From the NCBI GenBank assembly GCA_026770025.1, contig JAMXDE010000051.1:186001-250000 (forward strand): DNA of 64,000 bases, in the 5' to 3' direction. Positions 20,943 to 32,700 of this stretch are shown piece after piece (within the stretch, counting starts at the first letter, position 1; each line of letters opens with the position of its first letter). The position numbers and the translations under genes are program-made. The DNA is from Craspedostauros australis. Lineage: Eukaryota > Bacillariophyta > Bacillariophyceae > Mastogloiales > Achnanthaceae. The notes beneath the pieces were generated by a model, which saw only the letters and a program-made list of their open reading frames with translations, was not told the DNA's origin and searched no databases.

Positions 20943-23529
20943 ATGCACGCAATGATCGTATTATACTTTCTCTGCTCTTGACTGAAGGTACGTATGATGT
21001 CAAGCTCCTGAACCTGCGAAGGGCGGCAGTGGTGAGCAGAGAGGGCAATGGTGAGCAGAGAGTGCAGAGGAGAGAAGGAAGAGCTGCTGTTGGTGTATCT
21101 CTGCTGGCTGCGTCAACCGCTCAAAGCTGCGGAAGTTGACCAAGCGCGAGATGTTCTTGACCGTTGGCGGCGTTCTTGATTCGAATCCAGAGTCCTCTCT
21201 GTTGGTGTTGACACTGTCGATGCTGTCGTTGCTGATGATGATGGTTCTGACAGAATCGCACCAGTTCCGCAATGTGATGCACGGAGAGCTCTGGAACTGG
21301 GGAGACGAACCAAACGTACGACTATGGAAGGACGCCTTGGCAAGCTGCTCGTGCTTGTTCCGTTTTGCTGGGGTGTGGTAGTCGTACGAGCACGATCTGC
21401 TGATACTCTCCGAGTTGCTCCAAGGCGCAATCGGAAGCAGTGAAGGTTCTGCGGCTGGACGACAAAGCGAAGGAGCGTTTGCGCGTCGGTCGCGAAACCG
21501 CGCCAACATCGTACACGTCCGAATAACAGTGCGAGCTATTGGTGTGGACAGAGAGACTATCAACATGGCTTGAAGAAGACGTGCCGCAACCCGAAAAGCA
21601 ATCCTGTTTTCGGTTGTGAGACAGAGTTTTTGACGACTTCGTGACCAGCGACATTTTAGCGTTGTGTCAATCCGCATTTTGTTCCCCGTGAACAGCGACA
21701 CGGTTCATGACAAAGCGGTTTAAGGCGGTGGAACTAAGTGTTTCCGCATCTTTCTTTTCCTAAGTGTGCAACATAGCGAATACCGAATGGACCAGCGCAA
21801 AAGGACAGTTCATTCCCACGCAACACTTCTTCTTCCACAACACAATTAAGTTGGAGACAGAGCAGAGTATAGCAGAGAGTGGAGCAGAGCAGAGTAGGTG
21901 GAGAGCAGAATAACAGAGCACTCAACGTTATGCGCAGCTCGTATAGCAGTACATGCGCTGGCCTCCTCACTTCCATCGGTGGACGCCAAACGCACCAACC
22001 ACAACGGAGCCCTTGTGTGAAAACGAGAGTGGAGGCGGGACCACAAAACTCCGCCAACCTCCAAGCCGAAACGAGACCAACGAACGACGTCCCCATGTGG
22101 CAGCATCAACTCTCTTGGGAGAGTGCACGGCTCATCATCGCTTCACGAGTTCATAGTTGGCCAAGCAAGCGACCAATTCAAATGAGTCATGGAGAACCCA
22201 TTCACTGGTGGCGTACGAGTGTGAGTGCGAGTACTGGGAGTGGTTGGATACGGGTGGCCAATGCAGTTGAAAAAGAATGGTCTCGTACGAGCGACGGCAC
22301 ATCAGCAAACGTTCAAGGCAAGCACCAGCTGGCTCATTCACGAAGACCACATCTTGGCAGCCGAATGGCATCACACGCCACTCCAAAACCAAGAGTCTGG
22401 TCGAACTCTGTGTGTTGGTGTCTAGTCTCAAAGCCAATGTACTCCTGCTTCGGTTGGCATAGTATATCAAACTAATCATATACGGTACGTATCGTACTGA
22501 AAAGTGCGGCAAAATCAGACAACAAGAGTTTCGGTTGTGGTTCGCCGACTTTGGAGCAGAGAATGTGCTGAACACAGAATGGCACGTCTGTGACTGGTGC
22601 GACATCGTTGACATCTTGTTGGGCGCAGTCTCAGTCTCTCCGAAAAAAAGCGTGTGAACGACCCCTTCGACTTGATGAATACGATTGGCATCAACGCGAC
22701 TGTTGCAGTTGCGTGGAGAAAACGAAGTAGCAACTTTCACGTGTTTGTGCTGTGAATGAGTCATTCTAGTCGATGATTCGTGTGACGTGGATTCTTCTTC
22801 ACGACCACCATCATCTGGCCATTTCGTCGCGTGGAGAGTGTTCTGTCCCACGTGTTTGGGATTTGCGGAGTCGTGTGCGTGTGTGACAGATGCTTGCCAG
22901 TGATTGATTGGTTTTGGGGATGCCGAATTCTGCGAACGAACAGAACAACGAGAAAGTGCCTGATGTGGTGGAATGGATGCGGTGGTTCGCAGTAGTACGC
23001 GCCGCTGGTACGACTGCGCGTAGCCTGTACACTACGGAAAGAAGCAAGACAAGACAAGCAAGCAAGGTGGTTGAACGGAACAGAAGCGGGACGAAGGCAG
23101 GACAAGAAAAGCCAGGACAGTGTGCCATCTGCAAAAACGAACATCAACACGGGAGGGCGCAAAACCTCGACACAGATCGTGGCGCACGAGCCACACAACC
23201 CACACCACAACAGTCACAGCAGTTACAACAGGCAACGCAAGAAGCGACAGAAGGAGGAGAACAAACAAACAAACAGTGGGCAGGGGAAGATCCATCCGCA
23301 ACAGAAGCAAGAATTGCGATTGTCGCCGTCATCCAAGAACGAAGAAGCACAAGCTCCGTGTCGATCATAAACTCCTGCAGACGAGCATTCCACACAGATT
23401 GGCTAGTGTTGGTGCAAGACCAACAGATCGTATTATAGTGGTAGAATAGATCGAAGATCGCACTCTGCTCACCTCTGTTCTCTCTAACAGCACTCTGACA
23501 GTGGCAGTGGCAGCAGCAGAGGCATCATT

Positions 23530-23543
23530 TATATAATATAAAT
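23530..23543 (+). promoter_or_regulatory. TATA-like element near the SAP-HAT gene start
   Basis: ATATAATATAAATT ends about 10 bp before the first in-frame ATG at 23554. If it is a TATA box with normal spacing, transcription would start near or after that ATG. Translation would then begin at a later Met (23581 to about 23610). Confidence 0.45.
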
Positions 23544-23553
23544 TGGACAGACC

Positions 23554-26500
23554 ATGGAACGCCCATCCGTAGTCACCACCATGAGCATGAGCATGAGCAC
23601 GAATGCCAACATGGGTGCATCATCATCCACAACAGAAAGAAGACGGCGACCGCAGAGATGCGCAACACAGTCATCCCCGTCGCCAGCGCCGCTCCAATTC
23701 TTGCTGTGCTTCGTTGCGTTGGCCGCAGTCATCGATCAGACACAAGGCTTCACCACCAGCCTGCAACCTCGGCCGTTCATCCCAGCATCGGCAGCCCATG
23801 ATGCCTCGATTCCCACTTCTCAAGCATCGCCTCGAGTTGGCTATCATTGTCGGCATCAGCAGCTGGCGAGCGGGAGCAGGAGAGATGGAGCCTCTGCTTT
23901 GGCTATGTCACGGACGGCGCAGCATCAGCAGCACAATCAACAGAAGCACTATCAACAGAAGTACCAACGGAAGCACCAACTGCAGCCACTCATGACGATG
24001 CGATCCATCCCCACGTCAGCGTCAGCCTCTCCATCCATCTCAAGTGCCATCTCAAGCTCCATCTCAAGTGCCATCTCAAAGTCCATGGGAACTTCCATCT
24101 CAATACCGCTGCGCAAGTCCACCGTCTCCAGCGACTTCCATTTCGCGCTGCCTATACGTGCCATCGCATCCACAGCAATCGCCACACCGACTGCTACAAC
24201 TGCTACCAATCGCGCTGCCGCAACGAAACGAGATGACGCCTCCATGTTCCTGGCATCGCGCTCTCTGTCGTCAGCAGCGGCGCTCGCGTCATCTCAATCC
24301 CAGAATCCAACCATCCGACAGAGGATACGTCAGCGCAAACACAACCACCAACGCCAAAATACACCCGGCGTTTTGGGATTCGACATCACCAGCTTCGGTC
24401 TTTCGGTCACCAACGGGAACATCGAGATGGACTCTGACACGAATGTAGATGTCAACATCAAAATGAACATGAACACAGACAGCACTTCACGAGCAGGGGC
24501 ATCGGCACGTGACAACGCAGCGCCATCTTGGTTCCCATGGGTGCCCACCAAATCGCAGATATGGTCCATCGGCGCGGTGGCTGAATTGAGGGCCATTTGC
24601 GACCAACGTGGATTGGACAAGGTACGTTCCCCACACTCACATCATCAACCACATTGCAATGCAACGTGTCATCTTGCTTCAGGCGTACTAGAATAGTCTT
24701 GGATGAGGGAAGTTTATTGGCACTACTCGCACCACGCCACCACCTCATCACATCTCACCCATCACCTCCTCTCCCTTACTCTCGCATCATCGATTGCAAA
24801 ATGCAAAATGAAATGCGTAACGTGGAACGCATATGTGGAACGTGGAACGATGATTGACACGACAATGAGAGCAGACCGGCACACGCAATCAACTCCGACA
24901 CACGCTGTGGCAATGGACGATGCTGCAGCAAAAGCAGCAACAGCAAACGAACCAGTTCCTTTCGGAATCGTTCCATGCCATCACAATCAATTCTGCATCC
25001 CAGCCTCAGCCATTCCATCTTGACACAGCTGCCACCACCATTGGCAACAACATTGGCAACAGACCAGACTCCACATACTCAAATGCGAGCACAAGCGCAA
25101 ATGGTCATGACACCTCCATATTCTCGCGCACCGTGGATCGCGACATCAAGCAAAGACCGACCACCATCCCCATACAAACGTCATCCTCGTCGCCCAACTC
25201 GCTTCAGGAGTGGTCCAGAACTGTGGATTTGGATTCCTTCACACGGCGTCGCCGCAAGATTCGACAGCGGCGCATGGATGGCGTGTCCGGAGACAGCGAG
25301 AAAGATGATAACGACGACGACGACGACGACGACGAGGAGGAAGATGACACTTACGATGAAGACAACGATGCACGCAGAATGGGCGGAGGCTTTGGCACTC
25401 ATGCTGGCAAGTACCGACGCAGCGGCGGCGGCGGTCGTCACCAGTCTCGTTCCAAATCAAGAAGCGAAAACAAAACCACCAATCCAACGCAGGCCAAAAA
25501 GGAATACCTCCTCAAGTTGACGCAGGCGCTGGAGGCACCCTCGTCGCCGTACTCCTCCAATGAGAGGGTCAAGGAGCTCTATATGGCATCCAAGCAGGCG
25601 GATCAGCTCGGAGAGCGGGTCATGGCCAAGCAGCTCCTCAACCATCTTCTAGAGCTCACACCCAACGACGGCCGTCTCTACAGACGATTGTCCAGAATGT
25701 CGGCGGAGGAGGGAGATATCCTCGGAGCGAAGAAGATACTGCAACAGGCGACACGCAGATTGCCGGACAATGCATTCCTCTGGCATGGTCTGGGGCAGCT
25801 TGAACTCAAGCATGGTCCCAGCAACGGCAGCATCCAAAACGGTAGAAACAGCAACAAGAGGAAGGCAACAGGTGCGAACAAAGGAGAGGATGGCGACGAG
25901 CACGCAGCGGCGCGCGAATATTTCCGAAAGGCAATCGAAGTTGATCCCACGATGGCGCATTCCTACCATGCGCTGGGCATGCTGGAGTATTCCTGCGGTC
26001 ACGTTGCGAAGGCGGGCAAGATCCTGCAGAAGGGAATCCAGCACTGCCCCACCAACCACAGGCTGCGCCACGCGCTGGGCGATGTGTACCGTGGAGCGAA
26101 GTTGCTCGACGATGCCGAACGCTCCTACCGCCATGTCCTGAAGCATGGCCCAGAGACGGCCCACCCCTTCGCCTACAGCGCCTTGGCTGCTGTGGCCTAC
26201 GAGCGCAACGACATGGAGGAATGTCGACGATGGCTACGGCTCTCAGTGTCTTTGAACGGCGGTCGTCACGCGCAAGGATGGGTCGCGTTGGCGCACATGG
26301 AGGAATCCATCGGCGATATCGAAGCAGCCAGAGCGGTGTCCGCGGAAGCCATCGCGCAGTACGAATTCAGCCTCATCGAGATGAACCAGCACTTCAAGAA
26401 ACGCTTCCAACGCAACAACGACAAGATGCAATCCGCAACCGCCGGTCTGCGCACGAATTCGCGACCATCGTCGAGATCGCCAGACGCACAGAACAAGCCA

Positions 26501-27523
26501 CCCGCCAGACGCACCAAGATATCCTCCTTCGCATCCCTCCGCGATTCCAAGAACTCCGAGACGGAATACCTGGCCATCAAGAACGTTCTCCTGCGTTCCA
26601 TCCCAACCTACCGATCCGGCGACAAGTTCATCCGTGTCTACCGCAACTGGGCTCGGCTGGAGGAGCAGTCCGGCTCCTTGGAGATGGTCAACAACGTCTA
26701 CGCTCGTGCCACAGCTGCCTTCCCAATGGACCACAGGGTCATGTTGGACTGGGCAGAGTACCATGCCACACTCACGAATCTGGACCGAGCGCGGCTCCTG
26801 TTCAACGAGGCCTGCGTCAAGGCAGCATCGGGATACATCAAGTCGGCGGATCCATTCCAAGCCTACGCCGCATTCGAAATGCAGAACAGCAACTACCCGG
26901 AGGCCCGATCCATTCTCTTTTGCGGAGCACGCGTGCTGACGCAGGCATCGCAACAATCCGCGTCGTCCTCCCTCTCCTTGGCCAAGCTCTATCATACGTG
27001 GGCCATCTGCGAATGGCGATTGGACAACATGCCTCGCGCCCTCAAGCTGTTTGATCATACCCTGCGTCTGCTCGACGACAACAACAACAACGACCACGCC
27101 AAAGATGGGCAGAAGCTGCGTGCCTACACCCTCTACTCCATGGCACAAGCGCACTTCGAGACTGAGAAGTACCATCTCTCCCAGCACTGCATCGGACTGT
27201 GCCTCAAGGAGAACAACATGCCCAACGGCAGCAACGCCCTCGTGTGGGGGCTGTGGGCGGAGGTCGCCCAGCACCTGGACAATCCCAAGCTGGAAGAAGA
27301 ATGCCGCCGCATGCAGCTCGCAGAGACGCACAGCGAGAATGCCAACCAGATCTTCAGCAAGGGCTTCGAGGCATCGAACGTGAAGGATTGGATCCGATTC
27401 GATCCGTGGTACCTGAAGCTGTTCGGCGATGAGATAGGGACAGAGTCCAAGTTTTACACCAGCGTCCAACTCCCGCAACGCGCCACCATGAACCTGGCGG
27501 ATATGTACAGCCTGACTGAATGA
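23554..27523 (+). CDS. Plastid-targeted SAP-HAT/TPR RNA-processing factor (HCF107/Mbb1-like), two exons
   Basis: Exon 1 is 23554-24621 and exon 2 is 24875-27523. The 253-bp intron has a GTACGT donor and CAG acceptor and is in phase 0. The product is 1238 residues from the first ATG. A signal peptide at about 50-70 (LQFLLCFVALAAVIDQTQG) is followed at once by FTTSLQPRPF and a Ser/Thr/Ala-rich stretch, as in bipartite plastid presequences with Phe at +1. A SAP domain at about 335-372 is assembled across the junction: IGAVAELRAICDQRGLDK joins TGTRNQLRHTLWQW. An Asp/Glu tract lies near 500. From about 565 to 1190 come at least ten 34-residue HAT/TPR helix pairs (for example YHALGMLEYSCGHVAKAGKIL and YRNWARLEEQSGSLEMVNNVY). 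Land-plant HCF107 and green-algal Mbb1 are HAT proteins that stabilise plastid mRNA 5' ends. The RNA target here is unknown. Confidence 0.85.
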
Positions 27524-28064
27524 CTGTCTGACTGACTGAACGACCAGCGGCAACTATGATGACCATGCCGATGGCGCGTGATGGGATGATGCAGATGCAT
27601 CCATCCGCCCATCGATGGATGGACAGATGGATGGATGGGCGGGTGCATGGTCAATGCGCAGGAGCAACGATCGAGGTTTTGATGATGGGACTTTTGGAAC
27701 AGATGAAGCGAATGCGATCACTTGTCGTGACAAACATCAACTGGACCGGAAGCGAAACGTTGCCGATCGTATGCAACGAGGAGACAAGACTTAAATGAGT
27801 CGAAGCACGACGATGATCATGGCAGAATGTAGGACTACGATAATGGCAGTGCAAAGTTAGAAGAACTTTTAGAAGAGATCCATTCTTCCGAATGTATGAA
27901 GAGTGCGTGTGCTTTAGACGGGTAGGTTCGCCAAAATACTATGGTCTAGTTGAATACTCTTCACCGGTATCTGCTACAGCCCATCCATCATCACCAATCC
28001 GCTTCAGTACGACCTTGGTGTAATAACAAGCACGGCCCGCGATCACGTCCGCATGCGGGGGGCA
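27524..28064. other. Convergent 3' intergenic region with an imperfect inverted repeat
   Basis: The first part has CTGACTGACTGAA repeats around the stop codon. A GATG/CATC-rich imperfect inverted repeat follows at about 27591-27650 (CATCCGCCCATC on one arm and GATGGGCGGGTG on the other). No coding sequence was seen. The region holds the 3' ends of the SAP-HAT and LITAF genes. Confidence 0.5.
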
Positions 28065-28997
28065 TTATGCCATCACGGGCGTCGTATTGATCTTCTGCCC
28101 GCATTCCGCATGGCCGCAGTAGTGAGAGGTGCGCTTGCACATGGGAATGCACAGCGGCAGCCAGCACAGGGGGAAGAAGATGAAGGCCATGATGATGATC
28201 GCAACCACGGTACCAACGCCGATATGATCACGCACCGATGTCACGGTCTGACGTTTGCAGTGTGGACAGACACATCCTGCGACGGTTCGTCCAAACTGGT
28301 ACTTCTGCGGGACGTTCGGGTCCACGAAGTTGCTCATTGGCTTTTGCTGTTGCACAATCATCAGTTGCTGCTGGTTCTGTTGTTGTTGAAATGGTGGCTG
28401 CTGCTGTTGCTGCGGTTGGATTTGCGTGGCATTGTACGGAACGATTTGATTTGGGGATGACGCAACGATCGCTGTGGTTGGCGCAGCATCGACCCTTGCG
28501 TTCTGAATGAATGGAACTGGTGAGAGCTGCGCAGCCACCGGGGCAGGCGATGCCGGAGCCGTCACGGCGACCGCTTGCGTTGGGCCACTTGGTGTGATCG
28601 CTGGTTGGGGGATGGTCCCTGGTGCCGCTGAAGTCACTGCAACCACGCCAGGAGAAACGGCTCTGTTCCTATCCATTTTCGACGTGCCAACCTTGGTCTT
28701 CTTCTCTCTGTAATTGGGATTCATCGCAGGTGGTTTCCATGCGTTTGCTGGGCTGTGACTCTGGCCTTCCTCCATCATCCCTTCCTTGCCTGTTATCGAA
28801 ACGGCATTCTGCACCGGCGCCGATCCATTCACCGGATAGGCCACGGCAGTCCTGCTTGTTGGAGTCGTCGTTCCCCCACGTGCACCGTATTCAATTTCAT
28901 CGCCTGACGTGATTGCCACGGAGTTCGATGCGCACATGCTGTCGAGGCACGCAGCATCGATGATGCGGTCCACCACACCTTCGTTCTTGACTGTCAT
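28065..28997 (-). CDS. LITAF-domain (zinc-ribbon membrane) protein
   Basis: The product is 310 residues from the ATG at 28997 (MTVKNEGVV). The first 230 residues are low-complexity Ala/Pro/Val/Gln/Ser with Gln runs at about 195-225. The C-terminal domain at about 238-306 has the LITAF pattern. It begins with CVCPHC, then a hydrophobic stretch that dips into the membrane (GVGTVVAIIIMAFIFFPLCW, then LPLCIPMC), and ends with HYCGHAECG. The two Cys knuckles bind one zinc, and the domain sits monotopically on the cytosolic face of endosomal membranes. Animal LITAF/SIMPLE works in endosome-lysosome sorting. Domain order and spacing fit the family. The usual PPxY/PSAP sorting motifs were not seen in the N-terminal half. 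Confidence 0.87.
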   Translation of the reverse strand: MTVKNEGVVDRIIDAACLDSMCASNSVAITSGDEIEYGARGGTTTPTSRTAVAYPVNGSAPVQNAVSITGKEGMMEEGQSHSPANAWKPPAMNPNYREKKTKVGTSKMDRNRAVSPGVVAVTSAAPGTIPQPAITPSGPTQAVAVTAPASPAPVAAQLSPVPFIQNARVDAAPTTAIVASSPNQIVPYNATQIQPQQQQQPPFQQQQNQQQLMIVQQQKPMSNFVDPNVPQKYQFGRTVAGCVCPHCKRQTVTSVRDHIGVGTVVAIIIMAFIFFPLCWLPLCIPMCKRTSHYCGHAECGQKINTTPVMA

Positions 28998-29712
28998 CGT
29001 GCTCGTATGGTAACACTGGTATGTGTCTGTTGTTTGTGTGTACTCCACTCGGATGGTATTCCACGGATAGAGAGAGCAATCGTCTGATTAGATCTGTGTG
29101 GGAGTGTTGCGGCCATCCTCGAAGCGATGAAGCAACGAACTTGCGCGTTGAAAGAGAGTTGTTGTTGTGTTTGTTCGATCTCTCGCCACCAAACGGGATT
29201 GGTTTTCTCCGCCAGAAATTGTGAAGAGGAGAAACTGGCACTGTTTGCGCTCATTCATGTCTTATACGACATGAGTCATATATCGAGACGACACGATGTG
29301 ACACCCTTTGGCGATAGCCAGAGTTGTGTCAATAGCACTCAGAAAGTCCTTACTTGCGAGTATCTACAACTCCGGGTCCCTTTTCTTTGCTGTAGAAAAG
29401 CAGCAATGGAGTGCCATGTAGTCGTACTGGCGGGGCAGCTCATAACTCGTAACTCGCAGAGGGGAACCAGAAACATTGCACGATGTGGGACGAGGATGCG
29501 GAGATTTCAAGCGTGTGCTGCTCGTGCTCTCGAAAGTAGTATAGTACCAATGATACGCACCAGGATGGCCAAGTGATCGAGGTATATGTAGTGCATTTCT
29601 CTATTGGAGAGTGGAACATTATCCCGTGTTGTGCTTCGAGCGATCGCATGCAGTGGTGTACGTATTGACACGATGATGCGCTACTCATATGATACGTACG
29701 AGCATGCCACAT
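28998..29712. other. Intergenic region upstream of LITAF gene and downstream of AAA/TPR gene
   Basis: This 715-bp region contains the promoter of the LITAF gene and the 3' end of the next minus-strand gene. No TATA-like cluster close to the start and no coding sequence were recognised. Confidence 0.45.
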
Positions 29713-32700
29713 TTAGACACCGATTGAGGATGTGTCCGTGTTCGTTGCTTCACCGTGTCTCGACCTGGACAGGCTCCTACCACCGGCCAGCTCGTGCAGG
29801 CGGTCCAACGACGCTACCCTGCGAATTGACCTGGATGATGTCGGCTTCGGTTGGCTGGATCCCGCCGGCGGCCCAATGGATGGCAAGCGGGGACGGTGCT
29901 CGTGAGCGCTGCGGTTATGCGACGAGTTCAGCTCCATCACGATGTCATCCACATCAAGCGAACCGCGGCCGGACACGCTCTGCCCATCCGTGGTCGACGT
30001 CGCGGCGTTGCCACCACGTCGCACGTTGAATTCCGACGTCGTTGCTGAGACTGACTTCCAGTCCGTGCTGACGCAGTCCAGGTAGTCGCTGCGCGTCTTT
30101 GACAGGTGCTTGACCTTCGCCTTGGCTCCCCATTCTGCGTACATGCCATGGGCATTCGTCATGTGATACTTTGCAGCCATCAGCGTGAGCTCTTGCGTAG
30201 TTTTGTTCTTGCTCTGACTGCTTGCGCCACAGCAGCAGCAGCAGCAGCTAACGCAGCCCGTGTTCGCTTCGTCGATGGACTTGATGTAGTACTCCGCAAG
30301 CAATTCAGATGCCAGCGCGGCGTCCTGCAGGTGGCCAACCTCGAGCGATGCCTTGATGGCGAGGTCGAAGCTGTCTCTGACCACCGACTCTCTGGCTCCG
30401 ATGGCGGACTTCAGATCCGCTTCCATGATGAGTTCCCGGTGCGTGTCAGTGTGGTCTTTGGATCGATTTGCTGCAATCAGCTGATTCATCCATTTCCTCG
30501 CCACCTGAATGTACCCGCGCATGCCGGTCTGACGGGCCCTTCCCGATGCCGCCAGACCGGCAAAGAAGCACCGTAGAGTGACGACGACGTACGCTGTATC
30601 CCTGGGCAAAACCCTCCACATCCTGCGGGCCATATCGGAGGCGAAGCGGAAGTTGCCAAAGTACACACCGAGCTGGCAACGTGTGATGAACCCAAACAGC
30701 AACCGATATTGCTCAGAATTACCCTGGTGCTGTGCCTGCAACGTCGACAGCTCGTCCCAGTCGATCGTCTCACCTGTCCCCAACACCAGCGCATTGACAC
30801 CGATCATGGACTGATTCAACCGAGCGCCGGTGGAACCGTCTCCGTCGATTCGCATCTTCTCTTGCAACCGATGTCCTGTCATCTCCAACTGTTGCAGGCT
30901 GTATCCGCACAGGTAGGCATGGTGCCATGCGCTGTAGGCATTGAGGAAGGCGTTGTTCATCTCACCGACCTGCATGCCGACCCGCTGCCCGTGCTGGTAC
31001 ATCTGCAAAGTCGCCTCGTGACTCTGCGTCCATGGATCGATCCAATGCGCCATGATGAAGGACGCTATCGACTGGCCATTCTGTGAAGGATATCGCTGGT
31101 AGATGTTCTGCGCCAGCTTTACCATCCGCTTCGCGCCTATCTGGTTGCCGGAGTTGGAAAGGTACATGCCGTACTTGACGAACGCAATCGCCGAGTAACT
31201 GGAATGGCCGTGCTCCAAGGTCAGACGCACCATCTTGAGCATCGAGAGCTGAAATTCAGGAACGTTGTCGCAAAATACGGCCTGTGATGACAGCTCGTTC
31301 AGCAATGCGAGCTTCTGCTCGAGCTTGCTGTCGTCGCTGCATGGGAGCTGCATGACTTTGGCGTTGGACTTCCTCGCCATGTACTGCTTGAGGAACAAGA
31401 GATGGTTGATGATGCGCGGGGCGTAGAATCGCTTCGGGTATGCATCGAGCATCCAAAGGACGTCGCGGTTGAGCTCGATGGCCTCCTCGTGCTCTTCTTC
31501 CTGTCCCAACGCCACTGCCAGGGCGATGTACGTCGGCAGCTTGTCTGCCGTGGTCTTGGCGTTCATCAGCACACGCTCGGCGATTCCGTATCCGATCTCG
31601 AAGTGGCCTTGGTAGAACTCGACGTTCGCAACCATCCTGTACAGACGCAGTGACAAGACATAGTAGTTCTTCCACGGATCATTGAGCCTGAGCAGCATGG
31701 CAAGGCTCATTTGCAGATAATCCGACGCCGTGTCGAAGGCGGCCATGTCGACTGCCTTCTCGGCAACTTGCAGATTCAAGCGCGCGATGAAGACGGGGTC
31801 ATGATGCATCGTTTCATGCGTCGCGTTGAAATGATCCACAGCAGCGTACCACATCCAGCTCCGTTCCTCGGGCGTCAGCTTCAGGGTGCTCTTGGTCCGC
31901 GCCAGCTTCAGCAGGCGGTGGCCCATGTGGTAGCGGAAGGTCTCGCGTTCCTTTCCTTCAGGCACCAGCGACGCCGAGGCCTGCTGGATGCGGTCATGGA
32001 CGAAACGGTATTCCATCGACCCCAAGGCATTCTGCAGTAGACCCTGCTCGATGGCTTCGTCCAGGACTTCTCGGAGCTCGTCTTCCGTGAGCGATATGCC
32101 GTCCATTCCCAGGAGGTGATGTAAGATGTCCATGTGTATCGTCGATGTGTTGGTGTACGAGGCAACCTTGAGGACCGACTGCAACGTCTTGTTCGATATG
32201 TTCTGGATCTTCGACACGATGGCCTCGATGATGTTGTCGGAGAGCACGGCATCCAGATCTACGTTTTCCAAATTCCACTCCCAACAAAACATCATCCTGG
32301 AGAAGTAGACGACGTTGTTGCGGATCAGCTCCTCGAGCATTTGCAGCGTGAAGAAGATGTTGCCGTGTGTCTTGTCATGGATGACCTTCGATAACCCGAG
32401 CAGGTCGTTGGCGGGGGATTGGCTTCCGCTTCGATCGATGTTCATGCCGTCGTCATCGTCGTCGCTCCCGAAAATGTCCTCGTAGGAATCACTGCCTTGG
32501 CTTCCTTCGTCCAGTTTCAGGCAGATGGCAAGGAATTGCTTCGTCTGCTGCAGCGTCAGGTTCTTCAAATCGATCATTTTGAATGGTCTCGTCTTGGACA
32601 ATTCGTGCAAGGACTTTGACAGCGGGTGTCCGAAGCCGCATCGCTCTTCGTGGGCATGGGCTGGGTTGTAGTCGACTTCGTCAGACCGGAAAGAGCCGAT

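Larger units (their letters stand above)
20777..23553. other. Long region without a recognisable gene
   Basis: These 2.8 kb separate the divergent receptor and SAP-HAT genes. The receptor side starts with a dense TATA-like block at 20876-20942. AG-rich repetitive words (GCAGAG, AGCAGA) occur at 21030-21080 and 21855-21910. Several frames of 180-240 codons are open on the minus strand (around 21000-21700 and 22135-22850). Their translations are low in hydrophobic pattern, have no domain and share the base bias of the flanks. The region could hold an unrecognised exon-rich gene or a non-coding RNA, but nothing supports either. Confidence 0.4.

Noticed and set aside
21170-21200. tRNA B-box-like word GATTCGAATCC
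   Set aside because: The bases flanking the loop do not pair to form a T-arm on either strand and no A-box or acceptor stem fits.
21000-22851. Minus-strand frames of about 233 and 238 codons
   Set aside because: No domain, no hydrophobic core pattern, no splice-joined continuation, and overlapping frames on the other strand look just as good.
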